From Pelodera strongyloides (lineage: Eukaryota; Nematoda; Chromadorea; Rhabditida; Rhabditidae): DNA of 64,000 nt. Position 1 is the first letter of the stretch; the number at the start of each line of letters is the position of its first letter. The DNA lies in NCBI GenBank assembly GCA_036852015.1, contig JAANDG010000223.1:124001-188000 (forward strand), written 5' to 3'. A program made the translations under genes and the position numbers. The notes beneath the pieces were generated by a model that was given only the letters and a program-made list of their open reading frames with translations, had not been told where the DNA came from and searched no databases. Shown here one piece after another: positions 56,221-64,000 of this stretch.

Positions 56221-56440
56221 TGGGCGCATTCGAGTTGGGCAAAATGCATAAATTTCGCCAAATATTCTGTTCGAGTTGATAGGGTGAGAGAGTATTGACA
56301 AATAAGAGGGCCCAGGAAAAAAATATTTTCAAGGCTCTGCGTCTCTCACATGAGAGTGATATTTCGCAGCGCGCTAACACTGCCTAACAGTGAACTCGAA
56401 CTGATTATTTCGCGTTTTGCCCAACTCGAATGCGCCCTAT
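56221..56440. repeat. Inverted-repeat element GGGCGCATTC, copy 2
   Basis: Same ends and interior as 15188-15419, with GAGTTGATAGGGTGAGAGAG and AAGGCTCTGCGTCTCTCA. Right arm slightly shortened. Confidence 0.88.
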
Positions 56441-57508
56441 ACAAATTTGCGGTGCGGAATCGAATTAATTTTGCACTTATTTGCAAGTACCGTACATTTT
56501 GTGTGCCAATACGGTAGAATCGTGCAGTGTTCGCTCGATAAAAGCCGCAACGCAAACATTTGCAGCGTTGCGTCAAATAACCCATATGACCCTCGCGCAG
56601 GCGGGAAAAGAACCATGGAAGAAGTAAATGTACGGCGTGCTCCACATGACCTTTTGCAACACAGGAGTTTTGAAAACTTGTGCCCATGTTCATCCCAAAC
56701 TCTAGAATCTTGATGTTCTTGGATTGAAATGAAGTTGCCAAATACCATAAAAATCACATTGGAGCATTTTCTGTTTCTCAGAATTAAAGGAAAGGCAAGT
56801 TTTTTTTACCAGAAATAATGTATAATTGCGTCAAATAAACCATATGACCCTCGCGCAGGCACAGTTAGTTGTAATACCGGCAAAAATTTTGGAACAAACA
56901 CTTCATGTGGACTTGGGCTAGGAGAATAAGAAGAACGTCAGAAAAATGAAATTATATTAACAAACGGGGTTTCAATAGTCTCGAGTATAATCAAATATAT
57001 TAACACTGAAGAAGATAATGTCTGTAGTCGACGTCAAACAGTCCACTGATGGACTAAAAGCTAAATTTCGTAAGTTTTGTCTCCCTCTCACTTGTCGAGT
57101 TGTTTTCAAGCACAGTTTGAAATGCAATCTGAACTGATAGATGACGATACAAAGCACGCCACGTTAAAAGCTCTTTGGCAGGTGAGAGCTGGATGTCAGT
57201 GGCATATACGAAGGAATATTCCGTCACCCTATCATGATTATTTCCGAACAATATGGACATCAGGGATAAATTTGAAGAACACTATCCATACCACCGAAAA
57301 CGAAAATATGCAACCCAGTATCTTCTTATTATATAAAGGAGAAGGGTTTGCGGCCGGGTGAATTTATTTTTGATCATGACCACAGCGAATTTTTTCTACG
57401 TTTCAGACATTTGGTACAAGTAGGCATCTGTTCCATATTTACAAAATATGCGCAATAGGATCTCTTAACACAAACGTTGGAATATACGGTTCAGACGTTT
57501 CATATAAG

Positions 57509-57880
57509 GGGGCCTCGGTGGCCCATTGGAAACGTCCGCGCTTCGCAGTCAGCCGACCCGAGTTCGAATCCAGCCACAACACACACTCAATGCCACCGAG
57601 GCGGGGAAAATCGAGGCGAATCCCCCATTGCCTAGCCTGAAGACTTCGAGGGATTTGTCCTTTCGTCTCGTCGTCAAACACTCTGTATAACTCCACAAAA
57701 CCTCATTGGAAAGATCAAGGATCGTCATTATCTGAAGAAAAATCTCCCCTCCACGCATTCCCCCCGCGGATTGAAGAAGCAAGACGCTAGAAACCTTCCG
57801 CACTTGTTCCATGTACTTGATTGATGTTGTATCTGATTGATTGTATGTGTGAATAAAGTAGTGATATATAAATATGCGCA
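57509..57880 (+). mobile_element. tRNA-derived SINE-like element
   Basis: Head GGCCTCGGTGGCCCATTGGA (box A) and GAGTTCGAATCC (box B) with an Arg/Ala-like anticodon arm CGCGCTTCGCAGTCAGCCG. The body ends in a GAATAAAGTAG-type A/T tail. AAATATGCGCA occurs at 57444 and 57870 but the left copy is about 55 bp from the head, so the duplication is uncertain. Confidence 0.6.
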
Positions 57881-58035
57881 CTTCAAGTATCATTTAGATA
57901 GAATTTGATGTCGCCTCGGGCGGCGATAGCCGTCTGGTGTTTTTTTTATATACAAATACGTTATTGGATAGGAAAGGCAACAATAAAATAAAGCGAGAGT
58001 AATGTTTTGTAGTAATAGGGGGGGGGGGCAGTTAT

Positions 58036-58163
58036 ACTACCCCACCATTGAAGCATGATGCACTTTGGAAAGTAACTACCGCAGAAAGAGAGCTGGTAAA
58101 TTCAAAAGGTGATTTTTCTTCCATGCATGAAGGGGAAGTAGACTCAAATGGTGGGGTAGTGTT
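58036..58163. repeat. Small inverted repeat
   Basis: ACTACCCCACCATT at 58036 returns as AATGGTGGGGTAGT at about 58148. Confidence 0.6.
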
Positions 58164-59236
58164 GCTGAAGCACAGGTGAATTGTATACGACAATACGACT
58201 GCACCAATTATGTGAAAATATTATCGCGCCGTCTGAATATAAACCCAAAAGTGTATCATGTATTACACCAAAAGGAGGAGTCGTATTCTACAAGTCAGAG
58301 CCTTCTACAAAAAATGATATATTATTTAGCACGGGTTAGCAACTTGGAAAACGGGAAAAATGTCCAAAGCTACCGGAATACTCCGTTGGGGAGCACCATG
58401 GCTGGGTAGCAATTTCATTGGTAGTGTGCATACTCTGTGCGTTGCCCAATTCCGATCAACGCACAGATTTTGATCCCGCCTCCAAGACTAAGGTCGTTCG
58501 GCCAGCCACAAAGTTATATTTTGTGTTTTCAATTATATTTGTTCCTTGTTCTTATTTATTATATTCCTTGCACTGTTTCCAGCTGTGCTTGTTCTAACCA
58601 GAATGGCGTTTTAGCTTCGTGTTGCTTGTGTTAATCTGGGTTTAATCCGAAAGCATGAACACCAGTTGCGAATACTTTATTCGGTGCAAACCTGGGTTAA
58701 TTTGGTTTTAAGGTGCGTGAAGCTTCTGAATATACATACCCAAGCTAGCATTTTCGCCCTATTCATTTAATTGCTTCCTTGTTGTCCAACTTCTTTTTGA
58801 AGCGTGATGTTGAGTGACCAACTTTTAGTCTATTTTGCATTTACTCATAATTGACGGAACCGTACCAGTTGTATGTAGCCCACCTAAAAAAAGGTTAACG
58901 GAAATATTCGCAAAATTGTAAAATAAGCCAAGACGTATACACTCACACTATTCCATTTTTCGTTTACCCGATTGCTAATCGACTAAATTACCAATGATTC
59001 GTTATCTAGTTATATGTACATTGTTTTCTCTTCATCACATTATTTATTGCACACCTCGGTGTTATTTAATAAATATAATTTTGATGAAATATACTAAAAA
59101 AAAGTTCTGTGGTGCATTTTTACTGGAGATGCTTTTATATTTATATTTAGGTGATCTTCTTTCTACGTAGTTGGAGTTCGTGACAGTGCACATACTTCGA
59201 TATTCAATGCAATGAACGTAGTAGACTGCTATTACA

Positions 59237-62200
59237 ATGGATGATTTCTCTTCGGAGTCGCTGGGCGCAACGGCCACCAATCGGCAAAAAAGCTTACGCC
59301 TCGATGCATTTGCGGCCCGGCTAGCGTAAGTAAATGTGTATAGTTCCAAAAATTGTTTAGGTTATTTTAGGTTTAGGTTAATTTTTTAGGAAATTGTTGT
59401 GAATCGCTTTTGGCGGATTTTCCTACCTAAGCATATGGTTATGTTGTAGCTCACTGACCAATATTCATCTTGCTACGTATTTCAGCTCTACGCGCGCTGC
59501 AGCGAGTGCGCAACCGCCCTCGCACTCTCATAATAGTGTGTTTGTGAGTTTTTTTTTAGTATTCTCTCCTTGCGTCTTGCGTCACTAATATTTCTACTAT
59601 TTATGGTTTATCTCAGCTTTTTATGCATCGGTCTGCCTAAGTAAATTATATCTATCGTCGTATCCGGTTGTTGTACATCATTCGTGTAGCAAGTATAATG
59701 ATATTACAGTAATTCAGTTGTATATTATTTAGAACACGGTTCTCCTAGTATATGGCTAGTCTCAAAGATATTGTTTGTTTCAGTGTATTGAATGTGGTGA
59801 GATGAGTGATGGTCAGAGCGGTTCTGTGTGCCAATCGTGTGCTTCTGGCACAGCTCCGGCCCCGTCAGCCCCTCTCAATGCTATTTGCTACACTTGCAAT
59901 ACACAGATTTCTAATATGAATAGTGTACGGTGCTGCACTTCGTGTAAAAAGTAAGTCCAGAAATCTTTGTTTGTTATCTTAGAAACTGCTGGAAATTCGA
60001 CAAGTACTTAGTACTGTCGTTTTGTGAAACGGTTGGACATCCCTATTAAAAGCGATTTTTAGATATATCCACCGGGACTGTGACCGTGCGGATTGTTCTA
60101 TTCTGGATGACTACGTGTGCCACAGGTGTCGGAGGTCACCGTTGGTTGGTGATGCTATGTTACCCGCTCCTGGGCCGGCCTCTCCTCTGGCTTCGGTTTC
60201 TCATGTATGTTTCTGGCTCCGTCTATCTTATGCAGATACAGATACAGACGGTCATTGCCTTGCGTTTTCTACTTTGAAATTGAAATATACTGTATTTATG
60301 ATTATTTGAAAGCCTCATTATATAGCTGGACATACCGCGGTTCGGTGCTTAATTAAAATGACTTATCAGGCACTCCCTGAATACGCAAAAAAAGCCTTCC
60401 CCCATTATACCGCGGTGCTTAATTAAATGACTTAACAGGCCCTCCCTGTATACAAAAAAAACCTGTCTGATTTATAGGTATCTGAACAGTTGAATGGTGC
60501 GCTCGAAGATCTTGCGGGTGTGACAAGGAGGGATTCCCAAGAGATGGATACCGACACGGAGTTTTATCCCTTACCATCACAACACCATCCTTCTGAAGAG
60601 TTGTCAAATGGTTAGTCTGAGTATCAGTTATCACTTTATGAGATTATGATTACTGTCTTTTTTTCTGAACTGTTGTGTTATGCATTCTGGTTAATTACTA
60701 ATTAGTGGATGCTTATAATTAATGATTATTGTATTTTTTATGTTATGCATTCTGGTTAATTAATGATTATTGGATGGGACACCTTTCCCATTTTTATGAG
60801 GCCTTTTTGAACGTGTGAATTTCTTTGGTGGCAACTTCCTTTACCTATGCTTATTACCCGTTTACGTTTTCTAGGCATTCCATCACCGGCAACTACGTCG
60901 GACAGTCGAAATTCCCCGGCTTTTTATTCCGAAAAGACGCCTTCTGATGATGAGGACGAGTTTAAACCACCTGGAGGGTTAGTCACTTCTTTAACGTTCT
61001 TTATTTATTACTGTTGGAGACATGTGCATTGTTCCATATCAATATATACATTACTTATTGCTAGAGTATAATATAATCTCTTGTCATATTTGTTTGTGAA
61101 ACTATCGAGTAGCGAATTTAGAATCCCTTACAATATTGCTTTGTTGATGATGGAACTCTTTTTAGTGAATACTGAGTACCATGTCTCACTATAGTGTAAT
61201 GTCTTAGTCTTGACTTGATATATCATTTGTTCGGGTTTTGTTGAGGGATATATTTTATCTAATTGGTATTTGTTTAATCGTATGTTCTTCAGTTACACTC
61301 CCCGTGGTCGTGGACGAGGCGGTGGTGGAGCGAAGAAGAAACCCGGTCGGGGGCAAATGAAGACACGTTCCGGGGGCAAACCGCCGACAGGGGTATACTC
61401 GGACATTATCGGACAAGTAGGCACACAGACAAACACACACTTTAAAGAGGGAGACACGCCCATTATTGGTTCTCTATGTGCTTAACAGACCATGCTGATG
61501 TTCTTTTTTTTGATTTTCACGAGATTCGACTTTTTTGCAAGATCTATAGGTTTCGTATGGCACTCTGTGTTTTCTACCCAATAGCCCAATTTTAAAATTA
61601 CAAACATTTAAACATTATGACTATTTGCTTTTCGCATTTTCGCTTCCCTCGTGTGTGTCTGTTGCCTACTTGTTCGCTTGATGTCCGTGTAATTGATTCA
61701 GATTCAGATTGCTATGTTTTATAAGTGTAATTTAAGTTAATTTGACAAGATGTAGGATGAGAAGGACTAGAAAATTAGCCTGGAACGTTTGTAGTTTGTA
61801 GTTTGTATTTACTCGTTCTTTATCCCTTATTTTTAGAGTACTCGCGGTAAAAGAGGCAAAGGAAGTCGCGGAGCCTATAAGCAAAATAATGGGAAAGGAA
61901 AAGGGACTCGGGGGAGGAGGGGACGGTATGATTTACGGTTTTTATGTTTTATTTCCTTCTTTGCATAAATTGGTATCTGTATGGTTTGGTTTACCTCCGG
62001 AATCCCCTTTGCCGGTTCCTAGGCTTAGGCTAAACAGACCTCCACTCAGGATATAAATTAAGTCCGCATCTCAAAAACTTGGGGAGGTGATTTAGACTAA
62101 TTTGCATGTAATGCATTAGGGATCGGGAGGTGATTTATACTAATTTGCATACAATGCATTACGGATCGGGAGGTGATCGTCCGCATTTGGTGGGGCGTTT

Positions 62201-64000
62201 TATGCTTTGCCTCCACTTCTTATTTGCCCCGATTCCGTTCTATTTTTTAATTCATTGTTTCGTTAGCCTCACTTCGTTGTAGTATTCAGTGAATTTTCAG
62301 TGGTCAACTTGCGGCAGCAGCCACTCAATCTGTGTTGCACCACCTTCAAAATGCATATTCTCAAGTACGAGAGGTTGACCAGGTAACTTTATTTTTGTAG
62401 TTTGTAATTTTACTCCCTGACTGCTCCTCATTTTTGTACTAGTATTGTTTATCATTTTTATTTTAGTATATTGTTTACGACATAGTGTGTATTTTTGTGT
62501 TGCGTTGTGTATATAGCAAAAGCTATCTTTAAAGCGAAATACCGGCCGTTTTTTGAAACACATCGAGCAGACCAGCATTCTTGTGCAGCTTATGCAAATG
62601 AACATAAATTACAATAAAAAATCGAGGTAAATTCGAACAAATTTGCATAAATGCAAAACCGGTCGCTGCTTCGCTTTAAACGCCTTTTCATTATTAAATG
62701 TTTTTCTATTGAAGACTCTGGTAGAAGAAATGGAGCAGTGTAAGAATCGGAACGATGACGGAGAGTACATCAGAACAGCAGTGGTTTTTGATGCCGAGGA
62801 TCAGTTTATGAAAGAGGTTCGTGTTTCAATAATTGCACATTTTTGATGTAAATTTAGTGTAACTCTTAACGTTGGTTGTTGATTTTGGTTATGTGTGGCT
62901 ATTCGTTGATCGTTTGCCAGTAGCATTATTTTATTATTGGAAAACTTGTGTATTGTTGTTCTTTTCTGTATTTATTTAAGCTGGAAATTTTAAGGCCCAT
63001 ATTTGTCTGGTTTGCGGAAGTGTGGGACGTGGGGAGGAATGTTCATTTGTGGCTTGTATGAACTGCGCCCAGACATATCACACATATTGTGTCGGGATTC
63101 ACAACAAGGTGGGGTTTTCTTGCAAGTTTGAGTAAGTAACATTATGTTTCGTCCTCAGTATATTAAACTTTACAACCTAGTCTCCTTGTTCTCTGAGATT
63201 TTCTTGCAAGTGCCTGATTTATTGCTTAATCTCTCTGGTCACTATTTTGTGCTGTGAAACGGGAAGCGCTTCTCAATTTCGGTACATCATATTACCATTA
63301 TTGATTTATTTTATCATTAATTATTGTTATTATTTATTATATGACTCGATAATTTAGATGCGTGACACGATAGTGACCCGTGGCTGGCGTTGTCTGGATT
63401 GCACTGTTTGTGAGGGGTGCGGAGAGGGACGGGATGAGAGTAACCTACTTTTATGTGAAGAATGTGATACGGCCTTCCATATTTATTGCCTCAACCCGCC
63501 TCTCACTTCGATTCCGACGGAAGCATGGAGGTGTCAATGGTGGGATTTTAGTTTTCATGTTGTCAGGAGTATACTCTGAATTTTGGTATCTTAAGTACTT
63601 CGAGCCTTAGGCTTAGGGTTGTTGTTTAGTTTCAATTACCGTCCTACAATTAAAATTACTGTTAGTCTGCTAAGAACCTTAAAATTTCGTGGTGTTTCCT
63701 TATAGGACCCTAAACCTAAATGTGGACATGGGTAAATTAGCATATGTTTAGGTGCGCGCGTTGTCGCCGTTGTAATATTCGTGTGTCGAGTGGGAAGGAT
63801 TTGACCCGCGAGGGACTGTGTCATGCCTGTTATTCACTCAGAAAGTGTCCGAAATGTGTTCGGCTTTATCAAGTTGGAGATCAGATCATTCGGTGCAGTG
63901 CCTGTGCTAAGTGAGTTTTTTTTCTTCGTATTCTAGTTTGACATCAGTTTGTTCGTTTATTGTGTGCCGGCCGGAGGTCAAGATGTACCAAATTTTTGTG
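59237..64000 (+). CDS. KMT2C/D: KMT2C/D (MLL3/4)-type histone methyltransferase, N-terminal part with PHD cluster (3' end outside window)
   Basis: Exons: 59237..59325, 59486..59543, 59784..59950, 60063..60204, 60478..60610, 60875..60977, 61293..61416, 61837..61925, 62301..62382, 62715..62816, 62995..63108, 63358..63539, 63752..63910; phases close, 514 aa visible. Order: short N-terminus, a degenerate Cys-rich PHD-like region (CIECGEMSD; CYTCNTQIS; DDYVCHRCRR), an Asp/Ser segment, an RG/Lys-rich basic segment (GRGRGGGGAKKKPGRGQ), then the extended PHD cluster: HICLVCGSVGRGEE...CAQTYHTYC, GWRCLDCTVCEGCGEG, LLLCEECDTAFHIYCLNPPL, then CQWCARCRRCN and KCPKCVRLYQ. This matches the KMT2C/D PHD array, which reads histone tails in the COMPASS-like H3K4 monomethylase at enhancers (C. 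elegans SET-16). The catalytic SET domain must lie further right. Confidence 0.9.
62529..62679. repeat. TTAA-flanked palindromic element
   Basis: TTAAAGCGAAATACCGGCCG with an inverted, partly diverged right end GGTCGCTGCTTCGCTTTAA. The interior matches 35332 and 35895. It lies in a KMT2 intron. Confidence 0.85.

Larger units (their letters stand above)
55918..59236. other. Intergenic region, 3.3 kb, repeat-rich
   Basis: Holds the GGGCGCATTC element (56221-56440), a 32-bp near-identical direct repeat around ATATGACCCTCGCGCAGGC (about 56572 and 56828), a SINE (57509-57880), a poly-G run at 58018 and a small inverted repeat (58036-58163). A short open stretch from ATG at 57019 spliced to about 57111-57180 can be drawn (ELIDDDTKHATLKALWQ) but has no further exon or known motif. 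The 58176-58409 frame looks accidental. The KMT2 promoter should lie in the last few hundred bases. Confidence 0.55.

Noticed and set aside
57019..57500. Small two- or three-exon gene (ELIDDDTKHATLKALWQ)
   Set aside because: Junctions are weak, no recognisable family, and the right end runs into a SINE; left as unannotated.

Overview
The window reads as nuclear DNA of a nematode. It carries intron-dense genes with short exons and TTTTAG/TTTCAG 3' splice sites. A short interstitial run of GCCTAA (the nematode telomere unit TTAGGC read backwards) lies near 3.9 kb. At least eight genes have a perfect 3' splice acceptor one to nine bases before the start codon, the signature of spliced-leader trans-splicing. 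There are no bacterial or viral genes. Species cannot be named from the sequence alone.

Layout. 1-4468 (+): 3' half of an LMO7/LIMCH1/Smash-type LIM protein. 5409-8107 (-): sepiapterin reductase, with two tRNA genes in its first intron. 10333-18096: four paralogous genes (three +, one -) for tiny single-pass membrane proteins of a family I do not recognise. 18860-27956 (+): a 27-exon, about 837-aa protein with two LOTUS (OST-HTH) domains, carrying three tRNAs in its introns. 29107-39569 (-): a Patched-related (PTR) sterol-sensing-domain protein. 41418-53658 (-): a single-pass receptor with an EGFR/furin-like cysteine-rich ectodomain but no kinase. 53851-55917 (-): the U3 snoRNP protein IMP3. 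59237 to the right edge (+): the N-terminal part of a KMT2C/D (MLL3/4; C. elegans SET-16) histone methyltransferase up to its PHD cluster.

These genes do not form one pathway; they are ordinary eukaryotic neighbours. The introns and intergenic spaces are crowded with non-autonomous repeats. The main groups are palindromic elements flanked by TTAA, elements with GGCCGTATT termini, tRNA-derived SINEs, and several other inverted-repeat families. Some are nested: a GGCC element sits inside a TTAA element inside an intron, and a TTAA element sits inside a SINE. No transposase or reverse transcriptase ORF was found.

The best candidates for something undescribed are the four-member micro-membrane-protein family with an all-phase-0 exon pattern, and the kinase-less EGFR-like receptor. 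Exon models were built by eye from reading-frame continuity and GT/AG sites; junctions that did not close are stated.
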